NCBI GenBank assembly: GCA_913056455.1
Contig: CAJXMJ010000002.1
Coordinates: forward strand, 248,001 to 312,000
Source of the DNA: an uncultured Fodinibius sp.
Lineage (GTDB): Bacteria; Bacteroidota; Rhodothermia; Balneolales; Balneolaceae
Direction: 5' to 3'
Length of the DNA stretch: 64,000 bases
The position numbers and the translations under genes are program-made. The notes beneath the pieces were generated by a model. The model ran no database searches and was not told the DNA's origin. It saw only the letters and a program-made list of their open reading frames with translations. This document shows, piece by piece, positions 1-9,087 of this stretch (its first letter is position 1; each line of letters starts with the position of its first letter).

Positions 1-229
1 GATTAACAAAATGTTTGATACGGTGATCCAAGCATCCAAGTATGAGGCCGAAGAACTTTTTGCCTGTAATGCTTCGTGCCCTGATGGTCGGAATGTGATT
101 ATTCAACAAGGCTGTACCGATGTAAATAAAAATCTGCGCGATAATGGATTTTCTGTTCACGAAGTAAGCACCTACGAATATCTCAAAAGCGGCGGAAGTG
201 TCTTTTGTATGAAGATGTTGCTGTGGTAG
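1..229 (+). CDS. Amidinotransferase/DDAH-like enzyme, 3' end only
   Basis: The reading frame is open from base 2, so the gene begins before the window; about 75 C-terminal residues are seen. The segment FACNASCPDGRNVII followed by LKSGGSVFCM matches the end of the guanidine-modifying enzyme fold (dimethylarginine dimethylaminohydrolase, arginine deiminase and amidinotransferases). There the Cys in the final GGSVFC-type motif is the nucleophile that attacks the guanidine carbon. The substrate cannot be told from this fragment: it could hydrolyse methylarginine or arginine, or transfer an amidino group. It ends about 40 bases from the convergent four-helix-bundle gene. Confidence 0.7.
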   Translation, partial: INKMFDTVIQASKYEAEELFACNASCPDGRNVIIQQGCTDVNKNLRDNGFSVHEVSTYEYLKSGGSVFCMKMLLW

Positions 230-270
230 TAGGTGTTGAGGTTCGAAGTGCTATAGTTTCGAAGTTTACC

Positions 271-639
271 TCATCTATTATTCCTCAAATATTTAATGAG
301 AGCCAGAGTTAGATTCCTGGCGTCACTTGCTTTGCTATACACTTCTTCCAAATCACTTTTATTAATATATTTCTGGTCATAAGCCACATAAAGCAAGCTT
401 TTTACTTCTTCACAAGAACTTTGGGTATAATCCAAAAACCTTATAAACTCTTTTGATGAATATCGAGCGAAGCCTTCAGAAATATTCGTCATAGCAGAAA
501 CTGATGCTCTTTGAATTTGGTCTCGTAATCCAAAATCTTTCCGAAACTTTGGCTTTTTAGTCAATTCATAAACTTGGTAGACTAATTTTCTCGATTCTTT
601 CCAACAATCTAACTTTTCAAACTTTTTTACAGTCGACAT
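271..639 (-). CDS. Four-helix-bundle protein (S23/IVP family)
   Basis: A 122-residue all-helical protein that opens with a KFEKLDCWKESRKLVYQVYELT-type helix and contains RDQIQRASVSAMTNISEGFAR. This is the hallmark of the small four-helix-bundle family first found encoded in intervening sequences of 23S rRNA and common as free-standing genes in Bacteroidota. The family forms pentamers and has no settled function. The length is normal and complete. It is read against its neighbours, and both flanks carry short TTCGAAGT repeats, which suggests it arrived as a small mobile or recombining unit. Confidence 0.85.
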   Translation of the reverse strand: MSTVKKFEKLDCWKESRKLVYQVYELTKKPKFRKDFGLRDQIQRASVSAMTNISEGFARYSSKEFIRFLDYTQSSCEEVKSLLYVAYDQKYINKSDLEEVYSKASDARNLTLALIKYLRNNR

Positions 640-743
640 TTTACAGAAGGTTTATCGTTCTTTAGAAGTAAGATCATTATAAACCTTAATCCTTACAGTG
701 GAACTGAACTTCAATACTCCAACACTTCGAAACTTCGAACTTG

Positions 744-947
744 ATGAAACACAAAGGAGAATCCCAGGGAACTGAATTTCGCTGCGCCTATTGCGGAGAA
801 ACCAACCACACCTTCGTGGACCCCTCCCAAGGCAATACGCAAAAATATATTGAAGATTGCCAGGTATGCTGTCGGCCGAATAAACTTTCTGTTTCCTATG
901 ACCAATGGAATAAAGAGTTCATCATCCAAAGTCGTCAAGCCCAATAA
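744..947 (+). CDS. CPXCG-type cysteine-rich zinc protein
   Basis: A 67-residue protein with two zinc-knuckle pairs, CAYCGE near residue 15 and CQVCCRPN near residue 43, separated by an acidic HTFVDPSQG segment. This is the layout of the CPXCG-motif family (DUF2180/PF14255-like), small presumed zinc-binding proteins of unknown role in many bacteria. The ATG at 744 is chosen over the TTG one codon earlier because the protein then starts MKHKGE. It is probably a single-gene unit; the next gene starts after a long structured leader. The reverse frame is open here too but has no recognisable content. Confidence 0.75.
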   Translation: MKHKGESQGTEFRCAYCGETNHTFVDPSQGNTQKYIEDCQVCCRPNKLSVSYDQWNKEFIIQSRQAQ

Positions 948-1032
948 ATATTTTGGAGTATAGAGGATTGAAGCATCCTATCCTCAATATGATACTACCC
1001 AGAAATCTTCTATACTTATATTAAAACTCCCG

Positions 1033-1063
1033 TTGAAAATAGAGCTTCCTATTTGTATATTTC
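1033..1063 (+). promoter_or_regulatory. Promoter of the carA leader/ncRNA
   Basis: TTG at 1033 is followed after 20 bases by TATATTTC, one base off the Bacteroidota -7 consensus TAnnTTTG. The same bases also read as TTGAAA-N17-TATATT. Transcription would begin near 1069, exactly where the structured segment ahead of carA begins. The two cleaner promoters in front of the tRNA genes support the consensus. Confidence 0.55.
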
Positions 1064-1068
1064 TACAG

Positions 1069-1271
1069 TTTTGCGCTGGAGCTGAATAAAGCGCACAAAT
1101 TTTGAAATCTTGATTTTCCAACAGTACTCTTTTGATCTACGAATCTACAAAATTTGAAGTAGATGGCAGGCTCAACTGCCTCAAAAAGTTTCCGAACGGC
1201 ACTTCGATTCGGAAATCTCACATTCCATTCCCTTTTTCAAAATCCGACTCTTTGTTAGTCGGATTTTTTTT
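1069..1271 (+). ncRNA. Structured leader or small RNA ahead of carA, ending in a terminator
   Basis: About 200 nt between a good promoter and an intrinsic terminator hold successive hairpins: TTGCGCT/AGCGCAC near 1071, ATCTAC/GTAGAT around 1134-1160, GGCAG/CTGCC near 1164, TTTCCGAA/TTCGGAAA near 1190-1217, then the terminator stem. The carA start lies 43 bases after the terminator. It is either a free small RNA or a leader that controls carAB by premature termination. I see no match to 6S RNA, tmRNA, SRP RNA or a known riboswitch, and no clear antiterminator pairing by eye. Structure is seen; function is inference. Confidence 0.45.
1239..1270 (+). terminator. Intrinsic terminator upstream of carA
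   Basis: The stem AAAATCCGACT pairs perfectly with AGTCGGATTTT across a 7-base loop and runs into eight T residues. It is a textbook rho-independent terminator placed 43 bases before the carA ATG, so either it ends a separate transcript or it works as an attenuator. Confidence 0.8.
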
Positions 1272-1312
1272 ATGTCTAAACTTTAATATCACAAAACCAA
1301 TATACCCTCACT

Positions 1313-2431
1313 ATGTCACTCTATCCAAGAGATAAAGCTATCATTGCTCTATCCGACGGTACCGTGGAACACGGCTTTGCCATTGGTAAAAAAGGTACTA
1401 CCGGCGGGGAACTTTGTTTCAATACCAGTATGGTCGGCTACCAAGAAATTTTTACCGATCCCAGCTATTACGGTCAGCTAATGATGATGACCTATCCCCA
1501 TATTGGAAACTACGGCACTATGAATCGTGATGATGAAGCCCGGAAAGTTATGATTGCCGGACTTATCGTACGCTCTTTTTCGTGGGAACACAGCAATCAA
1601 CAAGCCGACGGTAACCTCCAGGAATACTTGGAACGCAACGAAGTGGTGGGCATTACCGGTATCGACACCCGAAAGCTGGTTCGCCATATTCGCAGTAAGG
1701 GTGTAATGAACGCCGTCATCTCATCTGCTGAACTCGACGAAGACAAATTAGTGAAAAAAGCCAAAAACTGGGATGATATGGTTGGCCTTGAGCTGGCGAC
1801 CGAAGTTACACGCCGCGAGCCGCAAACTGTTCACAGTGATGGTCCTTTTAAAGTTGCCGCCTTTGACTATGGAATTAAGCAGAGCATTATCGACAACTTA
1901 GTTGATCGGGGATGCACGCTCCGCGTCTTTCCCGCCAAAGGTAATTTCAAGGAAGAACTCGATAGCTGGAATCCCGACGGATTCTTCTTTAGTAACGGTC
2001 CCGGCGACCCGGATGCCACAGCGGAATATGCTCTGGATGCAGTTAACTATGCCAAAGAAACCGGAAAACCGATATTCGGAATTTGTCTCGGCCATCAGCT
2101 AATGGCACTATCCGAAGAAATCCCAACAACCAAAATGTTTGTGGGTCACCGTGGAGCCAATCATCCGGTGAAAAACCTGGAGACGGGACTAGTCGAAATC
2201 ACTACTCAAAATCACGGCTTTGCGGTGGATGAAGAAGCGATTGACGAGTCAAAGGTGGAAGTAACACACAAAAACTTGAATGACGGCACCATTGAGGGAC
2301 TGCGCTTTAAGAATTTCCCCGGCATGTCGGTGCAATATCACCCCGAAGCCTCACCCGGCCCTCATGACTCTCGATATCTATTTGATCAGTTCCTGGATAT
2401 GATCAAAGAAGGAAAAGGACAACCAGCATAG
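1313..2431 (+). CDS. carA: Carbamoyl-phosphate synthase small subunit
   Basis: Glutaminase subunit that releases ammonia from glutamine and channels it to CarB for carbamoyl phosphate (arginine and pyrimidine synthesis). The N-terminal CPSase domain begins with ALSDGTVEHGFAIG; the class I glutamine amidotransferase domain carries the nucleophile Cys258 in FGICLGHQLMAL and the His343/Glu345 pair in QYHPEASPGPHDS. At 372 residues it has full family length. No Shine-Dalgarno sequence precedes the ATG, as usual in this phylum. A 200-nt structured leader lies upstream and carB follows after 83 bases. Confidence 0.97.
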   Translation: MSLYPRDKAIIALSDGTVEHGFAIGKKGTTGGELCFNTSMVGYQEIFTDPSYYGQLMMMTYPHIGNYGTMNRDDEARKVMIAGLIVRSFSWEHSNQQADGNLQEYLERNEVVGITGIDTRKLVRHIRSKGVMNAVISSAELDEDKLVKKAKNWDDMVGLELATEVTRREPQTVHSDGPFKVAAFDYGIKQSIIDNLVDRGCTLRVFPAKGNFKEELDSWNPDGFFFSNGPGDPDATAEYALDAVNYAKETGKPIFGICLGHQLMALSEEIPTTKMFVGHRGANHPVKNLETGLVEITTQNHGFAVDEEAIDESKVEVTHKNLNDGTIEGLRFKNFPGMSVQYHPEASPGPHDSRYLFDQFLDMIKEGKGQPA

Positions 2432-2448
2432 ATCTCATAAGTTCGTAT

Positions 2449-2468
2449 GAACACGGTGCTCCGTGTTC
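2449..2468 (+). repeat. Hairpin between carA and carB
   Basis: GAACACGG and CCGTGTTC form a perfect 8-base stem with a TGCT loop in the 83-base carA-carB gap. There is no T tract, so it is unlikely to terminate; it may set the ratio of the two messages by protecting the upstream RNA end. Confidence 0.4.
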
Positions 2469-2514
2469 CAACTAATAATTATAATCTATCAACGAATAGA
2501 CCAGCAAAAAACAC

Positions 2515-5352
2515 ATGCCACGACGCGACGACATTAACAAAATTCTTATCATTGGATCAGGACCAATTGTAATCGGTCAAGCTTGTGAATTTGACTATTC
2601 CGGATCACAAGCCTGTAAATCACTTCGGGAGGACGGATACGAGGTTGTGCTTATAAACTCTAATCCGGCTACCATTATGACCGATCCCATGATGGCCGAC
2701 GAAATCTATCTAAAACCACTTACCGAAGAATCCATCAAAGAAATTGTAGAGATTGAAAGTCCAGATGCTGTTCTACCTACGATGGGTGGACAAACAGGCC
2801 TGAACCTAACTCGAAATCTGCAACAGGAAAACTATTGGACAGAGCATGGAATTAAGGTCATTGGCGTGGATATCGATGCCGTTGATATTACGGAAGATCG
2901 CCAGCAATTCCGCGATCTAATGGACGATATTGATATCCCCCAGTGTCGTAGTCGCGCGGCCGAATCCATGCTAGAAGCCAAAGAGATAACCGAAGAACTC
3001 GGTGGACTACCGATTGTAATTCGTCCATCCTTTACTATGGGTGGGGCCGGTGGCGGTATCGTTTGGAGTGAAGATGAATTTGAACGCAAAGTACGCAGAG
3101 GTCTCGAAATGAGTCCGGTACATCGCGTGCTCATTGAAGAGTCTATTTTCGGGTGGAAAGAATATGAACTTGAACTTCTTCGCGACCCCAATGACAACGT
3201 CGTCATTATCTGTACTGTCGAAAATATCGATCCAATGGGCGTACACACCGGTGACTCGGTAACTGTAGCCCCCTCCCAAACGCTTACCGACAAGCAGTTC
3301 CAGATGCTTCGCGATGCAGCCATTAAGATGATGCGTTCGATAGGAACTTTTGCCGGCGGTTGTAACGTACAGTTTGCGGTAGAGCCGGGCAGTGATCGTT
3401 TTGTAGCTATCGAAATTAATCCGCGCGTAAGCCGGTCATCTGCTCTCGCCTCCAAAGCAACGGGATATCCCATTGCCAAAATTGCTACCAAACTTGCCGT
3501 AGGATACAACCTCGACGAGCTTCCTAATCCCATTACCGGTAACACCTCGGCCTGCTTTGAACCATCTATCGATTATGTAATTGTGAAAGCCCCGCGCTTT
3601 AACTTCGAGAAATTCCCCAATGTGGATGAAGAGCTCACTACTCAGATGAAAGCAGTGGGCGAAGTAATGTCGATCGGTCGAAATTTTCCCGAAGCACTCA
3701 ACAAGGCATACCAGTCTCTTGAAATTGGACGCGCCGGATTGGGCGCCGATGGTTATAATGAAATCAATCGCAAAGATGTCCGGGAACGACTCAAAAAGCC
3801 CTACTGGGATCGCATGTTGAACATCCGAAATGCATTTAAGCTGGGCGCCTCGGTCGAAGAAATTGCTGACATCACCAAAGTAGACCCATGGTTTCTACAA
3901 CAGATCAGATATATGGTATCCCTCGAGAACCGTACCGAAGGGCAATCCCTTGATACCATCTCCAAGGACGACCTGTTTGAACTGAAACAAGCTGGTTTTG
4001 GTGATAAGCAGATTGCCTGGATGCTCAGCCAAAGCAATGGGAAAGTCACTCAGAAACAGGTGCGTAAAAAGCGACACGAGCTAAACCTCAAACCATCATT
4101 TAAGGTTGTAGATACCTGTGCAGCAGAATTCCCCGCAGAAACACCCTACTTTTACTCTGCTTATGAAGGGGAAAACGAAAGTGAGGTATCCGACAAAAAG
4201 AAAGTGCTCATCTTGGGTAGCGGCCCCAATCGCATAGGCCAAGGTATAGAATTTGACTACTCTTGTGTCCATGCCGTACAGGCTGCCCAGGAAATGGGCT
4301 ACGAGACCATTATGATTAATTGTAATCCCGAAACAGTTTCAACTGATTTTGACACCGCTGACAAACTCTACTTCGAGCCGGTCTTCTGGGAACGCGTGAT
4401 GGATATTTACGAACACGAACAACCCGAAGGTGTCATCCTACAAGTAGGAGGACAGACGGCCCTGAAATTAGGCAAAAAGTTCGTCGAAGAGGGGATCAAG
4501 ATTTTTGGCACTGAATTCGAGATGATCAACTTTGCCGAAGACCGCGGATCATTCTCAGAGTTTCTCCGGGATCTCGATATTCCATTTCCTTCTTACGGAA
4601 CGGCAGAAGACGTAGAAGGTGCCCTTAAAATTGCGGATCGCATTGGCTACCCGGTGCTCATCCGACCCAGCTACGTGCTTGGCGGACAGGGAATGCGCAT
4701 CGCTGTTAAACAAGAAGAACTCGAATTCTACACCGAACGCGTCCTCGATACCCATCCCGAAAATGCATTCCTCATCGACAAGTTCTTGGAGGATGCGGTT
4801 GAGGTAGATGTAGATGCCGTTTATGATGGAGAGGACATGCATATCGCGGGCATCATGCAGCACATTGAACCAGCTGGTGTACACTCGGGCGATTCAACAG
4901 CCGTAATTCCGACTTATTCACTAAGCGATACGGCTATTGAAAAGATCAAAGAGTATCACGAAAAGATAGCTTCCAACATGAATATCAAAGGGTTCTTAAA
5001 CGTGCAGTATGCCGTTAAAGGCGATGACGTATACGTTCTGGAAGCTAATCCGCGGTCAACACGAACCATTCCTTTCCTTGCCAAAGCAACCGAGCGCCCC
5101 GAAGCACAAATTGCTGTGAAGGTAATGCTGGGTGCCAAGCTCAAAGACTTTGATAAAGAAGATTTAACCTCGAAGCTTAAAAAATGGGCAATCAAAGAAC
5201 CGGTATTCCCATTTGATAAGTTTCCTGAGGTCAAAAAAGAACTCGGTCCTGAAATGAAATCCACCGGAGAAAGCATCTACTTTATGGAAGATTTCAACGA
5301 CGAGCATTTCAAAAAACCATACGAGTTTAAAAACCTTTATCTGAGCAAGTAA
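2515..5352 (+). CDS. carB: Carbamoyl-phosphate synthase large subunit lacking the MGS domain
   Basis: Uses two ATP, bicarbonate and CarA-derived ammonia to make carbamoyl phosphate. Both homologous halves are present, each with a dinucleotide-like N-terminus (ILIIGSGPIVIGQACEFDYSG at residue 9 and VLILGSGPNRIGQGIEFDYS near 563) and an ATP-grasp core (RPSFTMGGAGGG, RPSYVLGGQGM). At 945 residues it stops right after the second ATP-grasp unit, whereas the enterobacterial enzyme is near 1070. The missing part is the C-terminal MGS-like domain that binds UMP, IMP and ornithine. The bases after the stop hold no coding remnant in any frame, so this is a natural end; shortened CarB is known in parts of Bacteroidota. 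Confidence 0.96.
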   Translation: MPRRDDINKILIIGSGPIVIGQACEFDYSGSQACKSLREDGYEVVLINSNPATIMTDPMMADEIYLKPLTEESIKEIVEIESPDAVLPTMGGQTGLNLTRNLQQENYWTEHGIKVIGVDIDAVDITEDRQQFRDLMDDIDIPQCRSRAAESMLEAKEITEELGGLPIVIRPSFTMGGAGGGIVWSEDEFERKVRRGLEMSPVHRVLIEESIFGWKEYELELLRDPNDNVVIICTVENIDPMGVHTGDSVTVAPSQTLTDKQFQMLRDAAIKMMRSIGTFAGGCNVQFAVEPGSDRFVAIEINPRVSRSSALASKATGYPIAKIATKLAVGYNLDELPNPITGNTSACFEPSIDYVIVKAPRFNFEKFPNVDEELTTQMKAVGEVMSIGRNFPEALNKAYQSLEIGRAGLGADGYNEINRKDVRERLKKPYWDRMLNIRNAFKLGASVEEIADITKVDPWFLQQIRYMVSLENRTEGQSLDTISKDDLFELKQAGFGDKQIAWMLSQSNGKVTQKQVRKKRHELNLKPSFKVVDTCAAEFPAETPYFYSAYEGENESEVSDKKKVLILGSGPNRIGQGIEFDYSCVHAVQAAQEMGYETIMINCNPETVSTDFDTADKLYFEPVFWERVMDIYEHEQPEGVILQVGGQTALKLGKKFVEEGIKIFGTEFEMINFAEDRGSFSEFLRDLDIPFPSYGTAEDVEGALKIADRIGYPVLIRPSYVLGGQGMRIAVKQEELEFYTERVLDTHPENAFLIDKFLEDAVEVDVDAVYDGEDMHIAGIMQHIEPAGVHSGDSTAVIPTYSLSDTAIEKIKEYHEKIASNMNIKGFLNVQYAVKGDDVYVLEANPRSTRTIPFLAKATERPEAQIAVKVMLGAKLKDFDKEDLTSKLKKWAIKEPVFPFDKFPEVKKELGPEMKSTGESIYFMEDFNDEHFKKPYEFKNLYLSK

Positions 5353-5380
5353 TAACCTTATATTTACCTACTTTTTAGCG

Positions 5381-5418
5381 GATGCCATCGTACAGAAACG
5401 GTGGCATCTATATTTTCA
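5381..5418 (+). terminator. Probable carAB terminator
   Basis: GATGCCATCGT pairs with ACGGTGGCATC (one G-T wobble) over a 6-base loop, followed by TATATTTTC. It starts 28 bases after the carB stop. The T tract is broken, so efficiency is uncertain. Confidence 0.5.
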
Positions 5419-5501
5419 TAACTGAATCCCACTTTCAGCACATTAATTTATAATTACGATTTACTCAAAGTTACCGGGTAAATCAGATTTACCAGTAATA
5501 A

Positions 5502-7682
5502 ATGATTAAAGAAGCACGCAGCAAACTCAATAACGTTTTTGGATTTGAGGATTTTCGTCCTCTACAGGAAGATATCATTTCGAACGTTATGGACGAGAAA
5601 GATACACTCGTCATCATGCCCACAGGAGGCGGAAAGTCACTCTGTTATCAAATCCCCGCACTCCTTTTTGATGGACTTACCATCGTTGTATCACCGCTTA
5701 TTTCGCTGATGAAAGACCAGGTTGAGCAGCTACAACAATATGATATTCCAGCTATTTATCTTAACAGCTCGCTTACTGAGCAGGAATACGAGCATAACGT
5801 ACAGCGGCTAAAAAACAAGGAGATAAAGCTGCTATACCTCGCACCGGAAACACTGCTGATGGAACGAACACGCAATCTGCTTTCCAATCAAAATGTCGAT
5901 CTCTTTACGATTGATGAAGCACACTGTATATCGGAATGGGGACACGATTTTCGTCCCGACTATCGTGAGCTCACTAAGGTTCGGGAAGACTTTCCCGGTG
6001 CAACATGCCTGGCTCTGACAGCCACAGCAACTCCTCGCGTGCGCCAGGATATCAAGGATGTTCTGGAATTTGAAGAGTCTGATACATTTTTAGCCAGCTT
6101 TGATCGCAAAAATCTGTTTTTAAAAGTAGCTGACAAAGAAGATCCGGTGGAACAAACACTCGATTTTCTCTATACGCGTAAAAAACAATCCGGGATTATT
6201 TACTGTTTCTCTCGTAAACAGGTAGAAGAACTTTTTGTGGAGCTGAAAAAAGCTGGGCATTCCGTTAAACCCTACCATGCGGGATTATCAAAGAAGCTGC
6301 GTAACCGAAACCAGGAGTTATTTATTAGGGATGATGTCTCTATTATCGTAGCTACTATTGCTTTTGGAATGGGGATCGACAAACCCAATGTGCGCTTTGT
6401 CATGCACTACGATATGCCCAAGAATATCGAATCGTACTATCAACAAATTGGACGGGCTGGCCGTGACGGGCTTCGTTCGGATTGCCTGCTTCTCTACAGC
6501 CGATCTGATAAGCAAAAGATTCAGTACTTCATCAATCAAAAAGAGGGTAAAGAAAAAGAGGTCGCCGAAAAGCACCTCAAAGATCTTATGAAGTTCTTGG
6601 AAACTGATGAGTGCCGACGTGTTCCGCTGATGAAGTATTTTGGCGAAACCTATGAAAAAGATGAATGTGGCATGTGTGATAATTGCTTATCAGTAGATGC
6701 CGAAGTAGAAGACCTAACCGTGCAGGCACAAAAAATGCTTTCCTGCATCGTCCGTACAAACGAAGAGTTCGATGCCTACTATATAGCTGATGTGCTGCGT
6801 GGATCCACAAAGGAAAAGGTGTTGGAAAATGGTCATGATGAGCTTTCTACATACGATATTGGCAACGAGTGGGCCAAAGAACACTGGATTCTACTGGCCC
6901 GCCTCTTGGTTAATCAAGAATACCTGAGTCGAGAAGAACAGCATGGTGCTCTACACATTACCGACCAAGGGAAAGCCGTACTGGATGGCAAAGAAAATGT
7001 ATTTGGCGTACTCGACCGCAGCGATACCGTCGTCGATGACGAAGCAATAGACAGAACTTCTGCCGATGTCGAAAATAATTATGACAAAGACCTATTTGAA
7101 CAGCTGAAAAAGAAACGTAAAGAATTGGCCGATCAGCAATCGGTGCCGCCGTATGCTATCTTTCCCGATACTACACTTATGGAGATGGCGTATTACTATC
7201 CCCAGTCCAAGGATAACTTAATGCCCATCTATGGAGTAGGCTCGGTAAAACTGAAAAAATATGCTACTGATTTTCTAAAAATCATCAACAAGTACTGTCG
7301 GGCCAACGATGTTGAAGAAAATACCGAATCATTGCAGGAGAAAAAGAAGAAACAACAGGAGTACGGTGAGCCGTATATGCGGATTGGCAAAGAGTTTAAT
7401 GCCGGCAAATCTATTGATCACCTAGCCGAACAGTTTGGTGTTAAGGACGTCACAATCATCAATCACCTGAAAAAATATCTCAAAGAAGGACACAGCATAC
7501 GTCCGGAAGGCATTGTTAAAGCTTCTTCTCTTTCTACCCGGAAACGTGATGAGGTTTTAGAAGTTATGGAGGAAGTCCCAACGCATATGCTGCGCAAAGT
7601 ATATACCGAGCTCGATAAATCGGTAAGCTACAGTGAGCTGCGTATTATCCAACTATATTACATGGCAAAAAACAAGAAGTAG
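5502..7682 (+). CDS. recQ: ATP-dependent DNA helicase RecQ
   Basis: A 3'-5' helicase that acts in recombination repair and stalled-fork processing. Seen in order: Walker A MPTGGGKS (residues 39-46), DEAH box (138-141), TATATP motif III, QIGRAGRDG motif VI near 316, zinc-binding cysteines 371, 389, 392 and 395 of the RQC region with its winged helix, an HRDC domain around 527-600, and a C-terminal helix-turn-helix tail (615-726) typical of the Bacteroidota form. At 726 residues it is longer than the 610-residue E. coli protein because of that tail. It stands alone between carAB and ddl. Confidence 0.96.
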   Translation: MIKEARSKLNNVFGFEDFRPLQEDIISNVMDEKDTLVIMPTGGGKSLCYQIPALLFDGLTIVVSPLISLMKDQVEQLQQYDIPAIYLNSSLTEQEYEHNVQRLKNKEIKLLYLAPETLLMERTRNLLSNQNVDLFTIDEAHCISEWGHDFRPDYRELTKVREDFPGATCLALTATATPRVRQDIKDVLEFEESDTFLASFDRKNLFLKVADKEDPVEQTLDFLYTRKKQSGIIYCFSRKQVEELFVELKKAGHSVKPYHAGLSKKLRNRNQELFIRDDVSIIVATIAFGMGIDKPNVRFVMHYDMPKNIESYYQQIGRAGRDGLRSDCLLLYSRSDKQKIQYFINQKEGKEKEVAEKHLKDLMKFLETDECRRVPLMKYFGETYEKDECGMCDNCLSVDAEVEDLTVQAQKMLSCIVRTNEEFDAYYIADVLRGSTKEKVLENGHDELSTYDIGNEWAKEHWILLARLLVNQEYLSREEQHGALHITDQGKAVLDGKENVFGVLDRSDTVVDDEAIDRTSADVENNYDKDLFEQLKKKRKELADQQSVPPYAIFPDTTLMEMAYYYPQSKDNLMPIYGVGSVKLKKYATDFLKIINKYCRANDVEENTESLQEKKKKQQEYGEPYMRIGKEFNAGKSIDHLAEQFGVKDVTIINHLKKYLKEGHSIRPEGIVKASSLSTRKRDEVLEVMEEVPTHMLRKVYTELDKSVSYSELRIIQLYYMAKNKK

Positions 7683-7855
7683 TTTAAGCGGGGCGGTGTA
7701 TTATTTACCAACTCCTATATGTAAAGGGAATAAAAGCACCGTTTCCTAATTTTTTACTAAAGAAAAGTAACCGCTTTCCTCTTGCATTTATATCACATCT
7801 GAGGTGATCTTTTCTTATCATTCGGAGTGCAATAACCTAAACCCGAATATTTTTT

Positions 7856-9064
7856 ATGAGTTCTCGCAATCTCGTTGTGGCATTTGGCGGTGTTTCTCCG
7901 GAGCATGAAGTATCAGTGCTCACAGCTATGCAGGTCATAGCTTCTCTGAAAGAAACAAACTATAATATCCTTCCGCTTTACATTTCAAAATCGGGCCGAT
8001 GGCTAACAGGTACTCCCCTTCTGGAAATGGAAAACTATCAAGATCTTGATGAGCTCAAAGGGCAGGCTACTGATTGTACTTTTTCTCATGACAATTTAGG
8101 AAAACCGGTACTACTGGAAACAGAGAAGAAGGGCTTCTTCAATACATCTGAAAGCTATCCGATTTATGCCCTTATCCCGGCTTTTCACGGCTCGGAAGGA
8201 GAAAACGGGGCTTTTCAGGGCACATGCGAAATGTACAACATTCCCTATGCAGGCAGTGGCGTTTTTTCGTCAAGCCTGGGAATGGACAAAATAAAAGCGA
8301 AAGATATATGTCGATCTCATGACATTCCTGTTGTAGAGGGATTTGACTTCTTTGAATCAGAATGGGTTAAAGATCAACAATCTATTTTGACGCTTGCAAA
8401 ACAGCTCGGCTATCCCGTCATCTTGAAACCCGTCAACTTAGGCAGCAGTATTGGCGTTTCAAGAGCTGAACATGAAGATGAACTTGTTGAGGCCGTAGAA
8501 ACAGCTTTTCGTTATGATGAGAATCTGATGGTTGAAAAAGCCATTTCGCCCTTGGTTGAGATTAACTGCTCGGTGTTGGGTACGGTCCATAACCTCCAAA
8601 CAAGTGTTTGTGAACGTCCGCTCGGCCAAGACGAGACGCTTTCTTTCGAGGACAAGTATCAGTCCGACAACGGATCCCAAAAAGGAATGGCATCAGCCGA
8701 TCGTGAAATTCCCGCAGATATTTCGGATAAACTTACAAAAAGCATTCAGTCGCTTTCAGCGAAGATTTTCAAACTATTTAGAGCCTCAGGCATCGCCCGA
8801 CTCGATTTCTTAATCAATGGAGATACCAAGGAGCTCTATTTTAATGAAATTAACACCATCCCGGGTTCATTCTCATTTTACCTTTGGGAAGAAAGCGGAA
8901 TGAATATGCGCGAATTAATGCTAAAGTTAATTGACATAGCTACCGAACAGCATCAGAAAAAGGTCGGAAGGATCCGTTCTTATGATACAAACCTTCTCAA
9001 CGAAAAAGCTGTTAAAGGAATTAAGGGCTTAAAAGGAGCTCAACAAGAATCGTCGGACAAATAA
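7856..9064 (+). CDS. ddl: D-alanine--D-alanine ligase
   Basis: ATP-grasp ligase that makes the D-Ala-D-Ala end of the peptidoglycan stem in the cytoplasm. Motifs: GVSPEHEVSVLTAM at the N-terminus, HGSEGENGAFQGTCE, the grasp segment PVILKPVNLGSSIGVS, and the metal and substrate loop NEINTIPGSFSFYLWEESG. A long insert makes it DdlA-like rather than the short DdlB form, and about 30 basic residues trail the core (402 residues in all). The lipoprotein gene follows after 23 bases and probably shares the transcript. Confidence 0.95.
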   Translation: MSSRNLVVAFGGVSPEHEVSVLTAMQVIASLKETNYNILPLYISKSGRWLTGTPLLEMENYQDLDELKGQATDCTFSHDNLGKPVLLETEKKGFFNTSESYPIYALIPAFHGSEGENGAFQGTCEMYNIPYAGSGVFSSSLGMDKIKAKDICRSHDIPVVEGFDFFESEWVKDQQSILTLAKQLGYPVILKPVNLGSSIGVSRAEHEDELVEAVETAFRYDENLMVEKAISPLVEINCSVLGTVHNLQTSVCERPLGQDETLSFEDKYQSDNGSQKGMASADREIPADISDKLTKSIQSLSAKIFKLFRASGIARLDFLINGDTKELYFNEINTIPGSFSFYLWEESGMNMRELMLKLIDIATEQHQKKVGRIRSYDTNLLNEKAVKGIKGLKGAQQESSDK

Positions 9065-9087
9065 TTATTAACTATAATTTTCGGATC

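Noticed and set aside
1069-1271. carA leader as 6S RNA, tmRNA or SRP RNA
   Set aside because: The ends do not pair with each other as in 6S RNA, there is no tRNA-like end or peptide tag, and the SRP GGAAG tetraloop region is missing.
2832-3545. 237-codon frame antisense to carB
   Set aside because: It lies wholly inside a certain gene, is rich in Ser and Arg as antisense frames of this codon usage are, and matches no family.
5353-5501. Frameshifted MGS domain after carB
   Set aside because: I looked for the missing domain in all three frames after the stop; the gap is short, AT-rich and holds only a terminator-like hairpin.
7796-7812. ATCAC-N7-GTGAT before ddl as an operator
   Set aside because: Five-base arms are too short to separate from chance, and no regulator gene is near.
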